A stretch of 64,000 nt of DNA from Chryseobacterium balustinum (GCF_900168205.1 NZ_FUZE01000001.1:372001-436000), one strand, 5' to 3'. Numbered from the stretch's first letter, positions 50,061 to 60,108 are shown. Numbers and translations: made by a program. Notes: generated from the letters alone by a model not told the origin.

Positions 50061-52238
50061 ATGAAAAAATATAATTCAGTTTTAAAATATATTTTAGTGA
50101 TGGTTACAGCTTTGTTTATTACAGGCTGTGTACATGATGATAAATATGGTGATCCCGATCTTACAGGATATGAGTGTAAAACAGCAAGTTATTATACTGA
50201 CCCTAAAAATGGTTTTACAAAGTGGACATTACATGACTTGAAGCTAAAGCCTCAAAACGTAGCAATTGCAGAGAATGCCTATGTTGAAGCCTATGTTTCT
50301 TCTTCGGACGAAACAGGAAACATCTATAAAACTCTTTATGTACAAGATGCTCCAGTAAATCCTACAGATGGTTTAACAGTTAGCTTGGATGCAGTAAGTT
50401 TATATACTAAATTTCCACAAGGATCAAAAGTTTATATTCAGGTAAAAGATTTAGCAATGACTACTTATGGTGGGGTGAAGCAATTAGGAATGATTACTCC
50501 TGCGGGAACTAGAGTTCCTGAAAAAGAAATCAAAAACCGTATTTTCAGAGATTGTGAGATTAGAGAAAATATTATTCCGAAGGTGATGGCTATTTCTGAG
50601 ATGGTTACTCTAAATGATGATTTTATCGGATGTTTGATACAAATCAATAATGTAGAATTTGACGCAAGAGCACTATGTACTCAATTTGCACCTAATGGTG
50701 TAACGGTAGATAAAACTATTGGTGAAGGTTGGGATAGTGTAAATAAAAAATATCTTAAAACAGCAGTGGTAAGAAATAGTGGTTTTGCTTCATTTGCGAA
50801 CCAAATTGTACCGGCAGGAAAAGGAAAGTTTGTAGGAATCTTCAGTAAATTTCAATCTTCACCAACCTCTACGGCTACTTACCAAATGTACATCAACAGA
50901 GTTGCAGATTTGGATATGGAAGGTGATAAAGATGGTGATGGTATAGATGAGCATTTTGCGCGTTTAGATGGATTAACGTCTAATCCTTGTCAATTCAGTG
51001 CGAATGGATTAACTGTAAAAACAATTGCAGAAGTAAAACAATTAAACACAGCGGCAAATTGGACTGAGATCACAGGTGATTTCTATATTAAAGCTCAAGT
51101 GGTAGCAAACGATGCAACCAATAATTTATATAAATATGTTTATGTAGAAGATGCAACAGGAGGGATCAGAGTTAATATGAACAAACTAGACTTGTTTTTA
51201 GACCAACGTTTTAGATTGGGTAAAGATGTTTATATTAAACTAAAAGGATTGTATCTTAAAAATGTAAATGGAGAAATTCAAATAGGAGGTTTATTTACAA
51301 ATTCAAGTGGTACGCAGTTTGGGCAAGTAGAAGAAGCGAATATGTACAAAAGTTTCTTCGATACTAATACTGTTACTCGTCCGGTTGTTGCAACCGAAAG
51401 AACAATTACATCTCTTACAACAGCAGATGTAGGCAGATGGATTAAGATTAAAGATTTACAGTTCATCGATGGAGATTTAGGAAAAACATATGCAAGTGGG
51501 ACTTCTCAAACCAACAGAACTTTGCAAGATTGTAATGGAAACAAAATTCTTCTTAGAACCAGTGGTCAGGCTGATTTCGGAACCAATACAGATCCTAGAA
51601 AAGCAAGTGCTACAGAAATTGAAGGTGGTAAAGGTGATGTATATGCAATAGCAAGTATTTTCAATGGTACGTATCAGCTTTGGATAACAAGATTGAGTGA
51701 CATCGATTTAGATAACCCAAGATGCGATGGTTCTATTTATACACCACTTCCGGTATTGTACAAAGATGATTTTGCAGCAGGAGGATTCAGTACAGATTGG
51801 GCTGTAGTAAATGTGACCGGACCTAATCAGTTTTGGAAAACTTCAAACCAAGGTAACGGAACCAATTATTATGCGATAATGAATGGTTTTGCTTCTGGAA
51901 ATAATGTTAACGAAGACTGGCTAATTTCTAAAGCAGTAAGTTTAGTGGGAAAAACCAAAGCAGCAGTAAGTTTTACATCTGACGTAAATTATTCTGGACC
52001 TGCTCTTCAGGTTTACGCTACAGAAAATTATACAGGAGATCCCGGAACAACTACTTGGGTAGCTTTACCAGCATTATTAGATACGAATAATACTGGATTT
52101 GGTGACTGGGTAAGTTCAGGAAATGTAGATCTGTCAGCATTCTTAGGGAAAAATGTAAGAATTGCATTTAAATATACTTCAACAGCTTCCGCGGCGGCCA
52201 CGTGGGAAATTGATGACTTCAAAATTAAAGGTCAGTAA
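50061..52238 (+). CDS. DUF5689 surface lipoprotein
   Basis: 725 residues. The lipobox is ITGC (C23), followed by an acidic stretch (VHDDKYGDPD) that may direct export to the surface. Two similar modules follow (about 40-305 and 315-570), each with a strand pattern like YVQDAPVNPTDGLTV or YVEDATGGIRVNM and ending in a RVADLDMEGDKD- or RLSDIDLDN-type segment. This is the DUF5689 OB-like type found in bacterial extracellular nucleases. The last 150 residues (DDFAAGGFSTDWAV ... WEIDDFKIKGQ) look like a choice-of-anchor J or jelly-roll binding domain. It probably acts as the binding partner of the receptor upstream. Confidence 0.82.
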   Translation: MKKYNSVLKYILVMVTALFITGCVHDDKYGDPDLTGYECKTASYYTDPKNGFTKWTLHDLKLKPQNVAIAENAYVEAYVSSSDETGNIYKTLYVQDAPVNPTDGLTVSLDAVSLYTKFPQGSKVYIQVKDLAMTTYGGVKQLGMITPAGTRVPEKEIKNRIFRDCEIRENIIPKVMAISEMVTLNDDFIGCLIQINNVEFDARALCTQFAPNGVTVDKTIGEGWDSVNKKYLKTAVVRNSGFASFANQIVPAGKGKFVGIFSKFQSSPTSTATYQMYINRVADLDMEGDKDGDGIDEHFARLDGLTSNPCQFSANGLTVKTIAEVKQLNTAANWTEITGDFYIKAQVVANDATNNLYKYVYVEDATGGIRVNMNKLDLFLDQRFRLGKDVYIKLKGLYLKNVNGEIQIGGLFTNSSGTQFGQVEEANMYKSFFDTNTVTRPVVATERTITSLTTADVGRWIKIKDLQFIDGDLGKTYASGTSQTNRTLQDCNGNKILLRTSGQADFGTNTDPRKASATEIEGGKGDVYAIASIFNGTYQLWITRLSDIDLDNPRCDGSIYTPLPVLYKDDFAAGGFSTDWAVVNVTGPNQFWKTSNQGNGTNYYAIMNGFASGNNVNEDWLISKAVSLVGKTKAAVSFTSDVNYSGPALQVYATENYTGDPGTTTWVALPALLDTNNTGFGDWVSSGNVDLSAFLGKNVRIAFKYTSTASAAATWEIDDFKIKGQ

Positions 52239-52261
52239 TTCACTGATTCATTTAGATTTAT

Positions 52262-52298
52262 AAAGAACCTGTCTCTTCATTGAGGCAGGTTCTTTTTT
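52262..52298 (+). terminator. Terminator of the receptor/DUF5689 operon
   Basis: AAAGAACCTG and CAGGTTCTTT pair, extended by CTC/GAG inside (52262-52295), then T. Confidence 0.88.
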
Positions 52299-52358
52299 AT
52301 TTAGAAAATTTACAAATAGATATTCTATTTAAAACAGGCTTTATTCGGCATCAATTCT

Positions 52359-52366
52359 TAAATTTG
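52359..52366 (+). promoter_or_regulatory. -7 element of the nitroreductase gene, near-leaderless
   Basis: TAAATTTG matches TAnnTTTG and ends 5 bases before the ATG at 52372. Confidence 0.6.
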
Positions 52367-52371
52367 TTGTT

Positions 52372-53001
52372 ATGAATTATTTGGAAGCTTTAAGCAGAAG
52401 ATATTCTGTGAAAAAATTCAATCCCGAAATGATTATTCCGCAAGACATTCTTCTCAATATTCTTGAGTCTGGAAAACTAGCGGCAAGTTCTTTGGGACTT
52501 CAGCCTTATAAAATATTTGTAGTGGAAAGTCTAGAAATGAAGGAGAAGTTGATACCAGCTTTCTACAATCCTTCACAGATTTCTACATGTTCGCATCTTG
52601 TTATTTTAGTTTCTAAAAAAAATATTGAAGAGACATATCTTGATGGATATTTCAGACACATCTCAGAAGTGCGTCATCAGGCTGTAGAAAGTTTAGATTT
52701 ATTCAGAAATAGCATTACAGGTCATTTTGGAAGACAAGAACATGATGATATTTTAAACTGGGCAGAAAAACAATCTTATATCGTTTTAGCTAATTTAATG
52801 TATGCTGCAGCGATTGAAAATATTGATACCTGTCCGATGGAAGGTTTCAGACAAGATATCATTGAAGATATTTTGGATATAGATTCTGAAAAAGAAAAAG
52901 TAACGGTTACTTTGGCTTTGGGCTACAGATCAGAAGAAGATCAGTTCCAACACATGAAAAAAGTGAGAAAACCAAACGAAAAATTGTTTAAATTTATTTA
53001 A
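52372..53001 (+). CDS. NAD(P)H-dependent nitroreductase-family oxidoreductase
   Basis: 209 residues with the nitroreductase fold of the NfsB type. FMN-binding residues are in RRYSVKKFN at the start, ASSLGLQPYKIFVV and the later IDTCPMEGF (a common signature). ALGYRSEEDQ near the end fits the FMN phosphate region. It reduces quinones or nitro compounds with NAD(P)H; the natural substrate is unknown. It precedes nadB by 30 bases on the same strand and may be co-transcribed. Confidence 0.85.
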   Translation: MNYLEALSRRYSVKKFNPEMIIPQDILLNILESGKLAASSLGLQPYKIFVVESLEMKEKLIPAFYNPSQISTCSHLVILVSKKNIEETYLDGYFRHISEVRHQAVESLDLFRNSITGHFGRQEHDDILNWAEKQSYIVLANLMYAAAIENIDTCPMEGFRQDIIEDILDIDSEKEKVTVTLALGYRSEEDQFQHMKKVRKPNEKLFKFI

Positions 53002-53031
53002 TTATTTAGACGATTGTCTTAAAGCAAGAAT

Positions 53032-54609
53032 ATGATAAAAGCGGATGTATTAGTGATTGGTTCCGGAATTTCCGGATTATCTTATGCCATAAAAGTTTCA
53101 GAACAATTCCCCGATGCCAAAATAATCATTGTAACAAAATCAGACGAAGACGAGAGCAATACCAAATATGCTCAGGGTGGTTTGGCGGTGGTTACCGATT
53201 CTAAAAATGATAATTTCGAGAAGCACATCGAAGATACCATGAGAGCCGGAGATGGCGAGAACAAACGCGATGTTGTAGAAATGGTGGTAAAAGAAGCTCC
53301 CGCAAGATTTAATGAAATTGTAGAGTGGGGCGCCAATTTTGATAAAAAAAATGGCGAATTTGCTTTAGGAAGAGAAGGCGGTCATACTGAAAACAGAATT
53401 GTACACCACAAAGATATTACCGGTTTTGAGATTGAAAGAGCTTTGCTTCAAACGGTTAAAAATAGCCCGAATATAGAAATTCTTGATCATCATTACGTAA
53501 TCGATATCATTACACAGCACCATGTTCCCGGAAAAGAATTAAATGAAGGTGAAATTAATTGTTACGGTGCCTATATTTTAGATGAAAAATCAAAATCTAT
53601 AAAAAAAATCACTTCCAAGATTACATTGGTTGCTACAGGTGGAGCTGGTCATGTTTATAAAAACACAACAAACCCTACCATCGCAACCGGAGACGGAATT
53701 GCATTTGTAGCCAGAGCAAAAGGAAAAGTGACCAATATGCAATATTATCAGTTTCATCCGACTGCTTTGTATAGCAAAATCGATGGAATGTTATTTTTAA
53801 TTTCTGAGGCAGTTCGTGGTGATGGAGCAAAATTGAGAACCAAAAGAGGGGAGAAGTTTATGCAAAAATATGACGAGAGAGAAGAATTAGCTTCCAGAGA
53901 CATTGTTGCAAGAGCTATCGACGCAGAAATGAAAATCACAGGTGACGAATATGTAGGTCTTGATTGCCGTGAGATGAATCAAGAAAGGTTTTTAGAACAT
54001 TTCCCCAATATTTATAAAAAATGTAAAAGTGAAGGAATCGATCCTTTTATACAACTGATTCCTGTAGTTCCGGCTTGCCATTATTTGATGGGGGGAATTG
54101 ACGTCGATAAAGACGGACAATCTTCCATCAATAATTTATTTGCTGTCGGAGAATGTACCAATTCCGGACTTCATGGAGCAAACAGATTAGCTTCAAACTC
54201 TTTATTGGAAGGCTTGGTTTTTGGTCACAACGCAGCGATGAAAACGGTAGAATTGTTAAAAGAAAATAATTTTAATTTTGATGATTTAAAAGCTGTTCCG
54301 GAATGGAATGAAGAAGGAATGAAAATTATTGACGAAATGGTGATTGTTTCTTACCTCAGAAAACAGCTTCAGGAAATGATGAGCAATTTGGTAGGAATTG
54401 TAAGAAGCAACAGCAGACTAAAAATGGCATTGCAGAAACATGCAGAAATTGCTGCTGCAGTTGACGAAATTTATCATTACTCTATTCTCTCGCCCCAACT
54501 TTCAGAATTGAGAAACTTGACAACAGTTGCACATCTGATTATCACCCAATCAATGGAAATGACTCAAAATAAAGGTGCATTTTACAATAAAGATTTAGTT
54601 CAAGCATAA
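53032..54609 (+). CDS. nadB: L-aspartate oxidase
   Basis: 525 residues. It oxidises L-aspartate to iminoaspartate, the first step of de novo NAD synthesis. FAD binding is shown by VIGSGISGLSYA near the N-terminus and the late GGIDVDKDGQSSINNLFAVGE. The succinate-dehydrogenase-like catalytic parts include TKYAQGGLAVV, FHPTALY and VRGDGAKLRT. The C-terminal helical domain is complete. nadC follows 20 bases downstream. nadA, whose product uses the iminoaspartate, is not in the window. Confidence 0.95.
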   Translation: MIKADVLVIGSGISGLSYAIKVSEQFPDAKIIIVTKSDEDESNTKYAQGGLAVVTDSKNDNFEKHIEDTMRAGDGENKRDVVEMVVKEAPARFNEIVEWGANFDKKNGEFALGREGGHTENRIVHHKDITGFEIERALLQTVKNSPNIEILDHHYVIDIITQHHVPGKELNEGEINCYGAYILDEKSKSIKKITSKITLVATGGAGHVYKNTTNPTIATGDGIAFVARAKGKVTNMQYYQFHPTALYSKIDGMLFLISEAVRGDGAKLRTKRGEKFMQKYDEREELASRDIVARAIDAEMKITGDEYVGLDCREMNQERFLEHFPNIYKKCKSEGIDPFIQLIPVVPACHYLMGGIDVDKDGQSSINNLFAVGECTNSGLHGANRLASNSLLEGLVFGHNAAMKTVELLKENNFNFDDLKAVPEWNEEGMKIIDEMVIVSYLRKQLQEMMSNLVGIVRSNSRLKMALQKHAEIAAAVDEIYHYSILSPQLSELRNLTTVAHLIITQSMEMTQNKGAFYNKDLVQA

Positions 54610-54629
54610 TTGATTATTAAATAAGAATC

Positions 54630-55490
54630 ATGAATAGACCAAGCTACGCTACAGATAAAGTTTTAAAGCAGTTCATAAAAAATGCTTTAGAAGAAGATAT
54701 TCAGGATGGGGATCATTCTACTTTGTCTACAATTCCTAAAGATCTTGAGCAAAGTGCGAAACTTTTGGTAAAAGAAAACTGTATTTTGGCAGGTGTTGAG
54801 CTGGCTGAGATTATATTCAAAACTTTTGATAAAAATTTAAAAGTAGAAATTTATATTAAAGACGGAGAGGTTGCAAAAACTGGCGACATCGCATTTATTG
54901 TCACCGGAAGCGCAAGATCAATTCTTTCAACTGAAAGATTGGTTCTTAATTGTATGCAGAGAATGAGCGGTATCGCTACATTAACTCATGATTGGGATAC
55001 TAGATTGATCGGTACAAAAACAAAACTTTTAGACACAAGAAAAACTACGCCTAATTTCAGAGTTTGCGAAAAATGGGCAGTTGCCATCGGTGGTGGAACC
55101 AATCACAGATATGGTTTGTATGATATGATTATGTTAAAAGACAACCATATTGATTATAATGGGAGTATTACCAATGCCGTGAAAATGGCCAAAGATTATG
55201 TGAAAAAGTCTAAGAAAAAACTGAAGATCGAAGTAGAGACCAGAAATCTTGAAGAAGTACAGGAAGCGATCGATGCAAAAGTCGATAGAATTATGCTCGA
55301 TAACATGGATGTTACTACAATGAAAAAAGCAGTTAAGCTGATTAATGGCTCATGTGAAAGTGAAGCTTCCGGAGGAATTACAAGAGATCAACTGAAAGAA
55401 ATTGCTACCACAGGAGTTACTTTTATTTCTGTAGGAGCGCTTACTCATTCAGCAGAAAATATAGATTTAAGTTTAAAAGCTATTATGTAA
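54630..55490 (+). CDS. nadC: Nicotinate-nucleotide pyrophosphorylase (quinolinate PRTase)
   Basis: 286 residues. It turns quinolinate and PRPP into nicotinate mononucleotide. Signature segments are EEDIQDGDHST, RMSGIATLT, LDTRKTTPNFR, MLKDNHID, KIEVETRNLEE and ASGGIT. It sits in an operon with nadB. Confidence 0.95.
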   Translation: MNRPSYATDKVLKQFIKNALEEDIQDGDHSTLSTIPKDLEQSAKLLVKENCILAGVELAEIIFKTFDKNLKVEIYIKDGEVAKTGDIAFIVTGSARSILSTERLVLNCMQRMSGIATLTHDWDTRLIGTKTKLLDTRKTTPNFRVCEKWAVAIGGGTNHRYGLYDMIMLKDNHIDYNGSITNAVKMAKDYVKKSKKKLKIEVETRNLEEVQEAIDAKVDRIMLDNMDVTTMKKAVKLINGSCESEASGGITRDQLKEIATTGVTFISVGALTHSAENIDLSLKAIM

Positions 55491-55702
55491 AACATTGTAT
55501 TTTTAATAAAAACAACGGTATTTTGTTAAAAATTAAATAATATGATTTTTTTCACCTTAAAATTCAATTTTTATATTTTGTTCTGAAAATCAGTGAATTA
55601 AGCTTTGTTAAGAATAGTTAAAAATTAACATTAAGTTAATAATAGTTAAATTTTATTTGTCGAATTTTGCATAAAATTTAAATCTAACTATTACTTACGA
55701 TT

Positions 55703-58321
55703 ATGAAATTAATCAACAAATCGATGCTAACTGTGTTAATCACACTTTCTACAGCTAGTGTTTATTACGCTCAAGAAACTCAAGACACGGTAAAAACCAA
55801 GTCTAAAGATATTGAGGAGGTAATTCTAAGAGGAGTTACTGATATTGCTAAAGATAGAAAAACTCCAGTAGCAGTTTCTACAATTAAAGCTGCACAAATT
55901 CTTGAAAGACAAGGAAACCAAGAACTTGTTGAATTGCTGAACACAACGCCATCTGTATATGCTACAAAAGGTGGTGGTGGTTTCGGAGACTCTCAGATTG
56001 TTATGCGTGGTTTCGAATCTAGAAATATTGCAGTAATGGTAAATGGTATGCCTGTAAATGATATGGAAGGTGGTACTGTTTATTTCTCAAACTGGACTGG
56101 ATTATCTGACGTTACAAGTTTCATGCAGGTACAGAGAGGGCTTGGTTCTTCTAAATTAGCTATTGCTTCTGTTGGAGGTACAATGAACTTCATCACGAAG
56201 TCAGCCGATATGAAAAGAGGCGGTATCGTAAGATTAGGTGTTGGTAACAACGACTATTTAAAAACATCATTTGCTTACAATACAGGAAAATCTGATAAAG
56301 GATGGTCTTCTTCATTCTTAATGAGTAGACAATCTGGAGCAACATATGTTCAAAATACAGATTATGAATCTTACGCATACTATTTTGCATTAGGTTGGGA
56401 AGCAAATAAAAAACACAATTTCCAATTTACAATTACTGGAGCTCCACAATGGCATGACCAAAGATCATATGCTCCTTCTATTGGAGATTATATCAGATAT
56501 AATCCGGATAACGATGGAACTCCTGATAGAACCTATAATTCAGACTGGGGATATTATACAAATGCTGAAGGAAAAAAAGTTGCGCTTTCTAACAGATCAA
56601 ATTATTATAATAAGCCAGTTATAATGCTTAACTGGGATTTTAATATTGATGAAAAATCAAAATTAAGTACAGTTGCATACATGTCCAATGGTAGAGGTGG
56701 TGGAACTGCTGATCTTGGAAGAGTAAATGGTAGAGGACTTACAACTTTAGTTAATGGGCAACCATATTTTAGAGATGCGCAAGGACTTTACAATTATGAC
56801 AAAGTTTTTGCTGAGAATGCTGCAGTAAATCCAAATACAGCAGCTGCCGGATCAACATTAATAAGAAGAGCTAGTATCAATTCTCATAACTGGTATGGTA
56901 TTTTAGCAAATTTCCAACATAAGATTAATGATAATTGGAATTTCTCAGTAGGTACTGATGACAGGTATTATTACGGATATCACTATCAAGTTGTTTCTGA
57001 TTTATATGGTGCTCAAGGATACAAAGATTCTAACAACAAAAATATAGCTCCAAACGTTGTTTCACAAACTTCTGACTATAAAAAATTATCATGGAATCCT
57101 TTTGGAGGAAGTCAAGTTCCTTTAAATGAAAGAGTTGGATTTAGTAATGACGGTGAAGTAATATGGTATAGTGGATTTGGTCAAGTAGAATATACCAAAG
57201 ATAAACTATCTGCATTTTTACAAGGATCAGTTTCTAATCAAGGATACCAAAGAATTGATGAGTTTGTTCAAGATGGTATTACCGTACAAAGAAACCAAAC
57301 TGTAAACAGAAAAACAGGTTTCAAAAACATTTTTGGATACAACATTAAAGGAGGTGCTAACTATAATATCAATGAAAATCATAATGTTTTTGCAAATATT
57401 GGTTACTACAGTAAGCAGCCATTCATGAACACAGTATATCCAAGTAACCAGCAAGTTGTTAACCCTCAGTTAACTAATGAGAAAATTTTCTCTGCTGAAG
57501 TTGGATATGGATTCAGATCTGCAAACTTCAGTGCAAATGTTAATGTTTACAGAACTCAGTGGAAAGACAGAGCTTTAAGAAGAACTATTCAGGTTCCTGA
57601 TGTAACAGATGCTTACGCTGAGATGAATGGTATTACAGAAATTCACCAAGGAGTTGAATTTGATGCAACTTACAAAGTCAATAAGTTTTTAGAACTTAAC
57701 GGTATGTTCTCTTGGGGAGATTACTTTTATGAAGGAAATGCAACAGGAACAACATTTGATGGAAACAACAATCCTTTAACTGTAGCTGGAAATTCAAATA
57801 CAACTACGCTTTATCTTGATAAAGTAAAAGTAGGAGGAACAAGCAGTAATAGTATTCCACAAATGACGGCATCATTAGGAGCTACTGTTAAGCCGGTAAA
57901 AGACTTAAGCATCTATGCAGGCTGGAGATTTGTAGGTAAGCTTTATTCTTCTATTGACATTGCTACTTTCTCAAACATAGCTAATCAAGACAGAGGAGTA
58001 TTAAAATTACCAGATTATAATCTAACTGATATTGGTGTATCATATAAAATAAGATTGAAAGATGCTAATCAGTATTTTACTGTTGGAGTTAATGTTTACA
58101 ACTTGCTTGATACTACTTACATTCAAGACGGAGCAACAAATAATTTTGTAAAAAATGTTGGAGACTTCAAAACTCCTACAAATACCGATGCACAAGCACA
58201 GGCATTATATAATACTTACATCAACAATCCAGCGAATTTCTACAATGGAATTGATACTTCAAACAGAGTATTCTTCGGATTCGGAAGAACTTGGGCTGCC
58301 AATTTATCTTTCAACTTCTAA
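55703..58321 (+). CDS. TonB-dependent receptor
   Basis: 872 residues. A signal peptide (to about 23) is followed by a TonB-box-like IEEVILRG stretch and a plug (about 55-165) with LVELLNTTPSVYATKGGGGFGDSQIVMRGF and VNGMPVNDMEGG. The barrel ends in NLSFNF. There is no carboxypeptidase-like or STN domain. The plug is of the classic siderophore/vitamin-receptor type (FecA/CirA-like), but the substrate cannot be read. No partner lipoprotein is adjacent. The 212-base gap upstream is AT-rich. Confidence 0.88.
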   Translation: MKLINKSMLTVLITLSTASVYYAQETQDTVKTKSKDIEEVILRGVTDIAKDRKTPVAVSTIKAAQILERQGNQELVELLNTTPSVYATKGGGGFGDSQIVMRGFESRNIAVMVNGMPVNDMEGGTVYFSNWTGLSDVTSFMQVQRGLGSSKLAIASVGGTMNFITKSADMKRGGIVRLGVGNNDYLKTSFAYNTGKSDKGWSSSFLMSRQSGATYVQNTDYESYAYYFALGWEANKKHNFQFTITGAPQWHDQRSYAPSIGDYIRYNPDNDGTPDRTYNSDWGYYTNAEGKKVALSNRSNYYNKPVIMLNWDFNIDEKSKLSTVAYMSNGRGGGTADLGRVNGRGLTTLVNGQPYFRDAQGLYNYDKVFAENAAVNPNTAAAGSTLIRRASINSHNWYGILANFQHKINDNWNFSVGTDDRYYYGYHYQVVSDLYGAQGYKDSNNKNIAPNVVSQTSDYKKLSWNPFGGSQVPLNERVGFSNDGEVIWYSGFGQVEYTKDKLSAFLQGSVSNQGYQRIDEFVQDGITVQRNQTVNRKTGFKNIFGYNIKGGANYNINENHNVFANIGYYSKQPFMNTVYPSNQQVVNPQLTNEKIFSAEVGYGFRSANFSANVNVYRTQWKDRALRRTIQVPDVTDAYAEMNGITEIHQGVEFDATYKVNKFLELNGMFSWGDYFYEGNATGTTFDGNNNPLTVAGNSNTTTLYLDKVKVGGTSSNSIPQMTASLGATVKPVKDLSIYAGWRFVGKLYSSIDIATFSNIANQDRGVLKLPDYNLTDIGVSYKIRLKDANQYFTVGVNVYNLLDTTYIQDGATNNFVKNVGDFKTPTNTDAQAQALYNTYINNPANFYNGIDTSNRVFFGFGRTWAANLSFNF

Positions 58322-58344
58322 TAAATTCAGTTTTATTACATATC

Positions 58345-58376
58345 AAATCCCAGCTTTATCGCTGGGATTTTTTTAT
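58345..58376 (+). terminator. Terminator of the TonB receptor gene
   Basis: AAATCCCAGC (58345-58354) pairs perfectly with GCTGGGATTT (58361-58370), then T6. The next promoter element begins inside this T-rich tail. Confidence 0.88.
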
Positions 58377-58381
58377 ATTTG
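58374..58381 (+). promoter_or_regulatory. -7 element of the 4-TM protein gene
   Basis: TATATTTG matches TAnnTTTG, 29 bases before the ATG at 58411, directly after the terminator. Confidence 0.5.
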
Positions 58382-58410
58382 TATACTTTAAAAATAGAAA
58401 AAATAGAAGT

Positions 58411-58842
58411 ATGGATTTTTACAAAATTTTACTGAGTGCCCATAAAGGATTTGCTTATTTGGAACTTGGATTAACAGCACTATTCATCGTTGCTTTATTA
58501 ACCGTAATGTTCGGTTTTAGTGGCAAAGTAAACAAGTTACTGAAGAAAGTTACTTTATTTACTATGATCTTCTTCCACGTTCAGTTTACGATCGGGATCG
58601 TTATGCTGATTATGAACTTTACTAAAGGATTGGATATGGGAGCTGTAATGAAAAACGCTGACTTAAGATTTCAGTATGTAGAGCACCCGTTTTCTATGTT
58701 AATTGCTGCCGTTTTGATGACCATCATCAATAGAAAAGTAAAATCTAATGACACCATTTCTTTAGGAATCGTGATCATGGGATTGATCGCAGTAGGTTTA
58801 TTTGCATTCGCATTTCCATGGACAAGGGTCTTTGGAGCTTAA
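58411..58842 (+). CDS. Small four-helix membrane protein, cytochrome b-like
   Basis: 143 residues from the ATG at 58411; an open frame back to 58291 crosses the previous terminator and is rejected. Four transmembrane helices are evident, with His in SAHKGF, FFHVQF and VEHPFS near helix ends, positions that could bind heme. Chryseobacterium homologues are, as I recall, labelled cytochrome B, but heme binding is unproven. It is likely co-transcribed with asd, 32 bases downstream. Confidence 0.7.
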   Translation: MDFYKILLSAHKGFAYLELGLTALFIVALLTVMFGFSGKVNKLLKKVTLFTMIFFHVQFTIGIVMLIMNFTKGLDMGAVMKNADLRFQYVEHPFSMLIAAVLMTIINRKVKSNDTISLGIVIMGLIAVGLFAFAFPWTRVFGA

Positions 58843-58874
58843 TTATATATTAACTTAATAATTTTATTTATTCA

Positions 58875-59867
58875 ATGAAAGTAGCTGTAGTAGGTTCAAC
58901 AGGAATGGTTGGACAAGTGATGCTTAAAGTTCTCGAAGAGAGAAATTTCCCTGTAACAGAATTAATTCCGGTAGCTTCGGAAAGATCTATTGGTAAACAG
59001 GTGAAGTATAAACAGGTAGATTATACTATCGTAAGCATCGACGACGCTATAGCTGCCAAACCGGATATCGCAATTTTCTCTGCAGGAGGCGATACTTCTT
59101 TAGAATACGCCCCTAAATTTGCTGAAGCAGGAATTACCGTAATCGATAATTCTTCAGCTTGGAGAATGGATCCCACTAAAAAATTAGTAGTTCCGGAAAT
59201 CAATGCTGATGTTTTAACAAAAGAAGACAAGATCATTGCAAATCCAAACTGTTCTACCATTCAGTTGGTGATGGTTTTAGGCCCTTTGAATAAAAAATAC
59301 GATTTAAAAAGAGTAGTTGTTTCGACCTATCAGTCTGTAACAGGTACAGGAAAAGCTGCTGTAGATCAGTTGAACGGAGAGATCAGCGGAGACGATTCTG
59401 TCGCTAAAGTTTATCCTTATCAGATCTTCAAAAATGCATTGCCACATTGTGATGTGTTTTCGGATGATGATTATACCAAAGAAGAGATTAAATTAATGAA
59501 AGAACCTAAGAAAATTCTAGGTGATGATACATTCAATTTAACAGCAACAGCGGTAAGAGTTCCTGTTCAGGGAGGTCACTCAGAAAGTGTAAATATCGAA
59601 TTCGAAAACGAATTTGATTTGGATGAATTAAGAAAAATCCTATCAGAGACTCCGGGAGTTGTTGTAATGGATAATGTAAAGAACAACGAATATCCTATGC
59701 CTCTTTACTCAGAAGGAAAAGACGAGGTTTTTGTCGGAAGAATCAGAAGAGATCTTTCCCAGCCAAAAACGCTCAACCTCTGGATTGTAGCAGACAATCT
59801 CCGAAAAGGAGCTGCAACCAACGCAGTACAGATTGCAGAATACTTAGTAGCAAACAACTTAGTATAA
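58875..59867 (+). CDS. asd: Aspartate-semialdehyde dehydrogenase
   Basis: 330 residues. It reduces aspartyl phosphate to the semialdehyde in Lys/Thr/Met and diaminopimelate synthesis. The NADP motif is GSTGMVGQ (7-14), the catalytic Cys126 lies in NPNCSTIQ, and VRVPVQGGHSESV holds the His region. Full length. Confidence 0.95.
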   Translation: MKVAVVGSTGMVGQVMLKVLEERNFPVTELIPVASERSIGKQVKYKQVDYTIVSIDDAIAAKPDIAIFSAGGDTSLEYAPKFAEAGITVIDNSSAWRMDPTKKLVVPEINADVLTKEDKIIANPNCSTIQLVMVLGPLNKKYDLKRVVVSTYQSVTGTGKAAVDQLNGEISGDDSVAKVYPYQIFKNALPHCDVFSDDDYTKEEIKLMKEPKKILGDDTFNLTATAVRVPVQGGHSESVNIEFENEFDLDELRKILSETPGVVVMDNVKNNEYPMPLYSEGKDEVFVGRIRRDLSQPKTLNLWIVADNLRKGAATNAVQIAEYLVANNLV

Positions 59868-59876
59868 ACTAACAAA

Positions 59877-59912
59877 AAAGAAAAGAGTCTCCAAAAGAGA
59901 TTCTTTTTTTTA
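59877..59912 (+). terminator. Terminator of asd
   Basis: AAAAGAGTCTC (59881-59891) pairs with GAGATTCTTTT (59897-59907) with one mismatch, then T. Confidence 0.75.
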
Positions 59913-59955
59913 TCAAATAATTTTAAGTTGATTGGTTTTAGTTGCTGATTTTAAT

Positions 59956-60001
59956 AAGTCCTGAAAGGACGACTTAACAAAGGATAGGATAAAATCCTAT
60001 C
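59956..60001. repeat. Palindromic unit with two hairpins
   Basis: AAGTCCT-gaa-AGGAC(GACTT) at 59956-59975 and GATAGGAT-aaa-ATCCTATC at 59984-60001 form two adjacent small hairpins. Units of this kind are scattered between genes in Chryseobacterium as I recall. The rest of the asd-CDF gap shows nothing further. Confidence 0.6.
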
Positions 60002-60108
60002 AAAAAGTGCACAAAAGAATAACATGAGAATTTTGATTAAATTTTCTTAATCGCTTAAAAATCTTAATGGTTCAAATAAATAATGAACATTAAATATCAA
60101 GACAAAAA

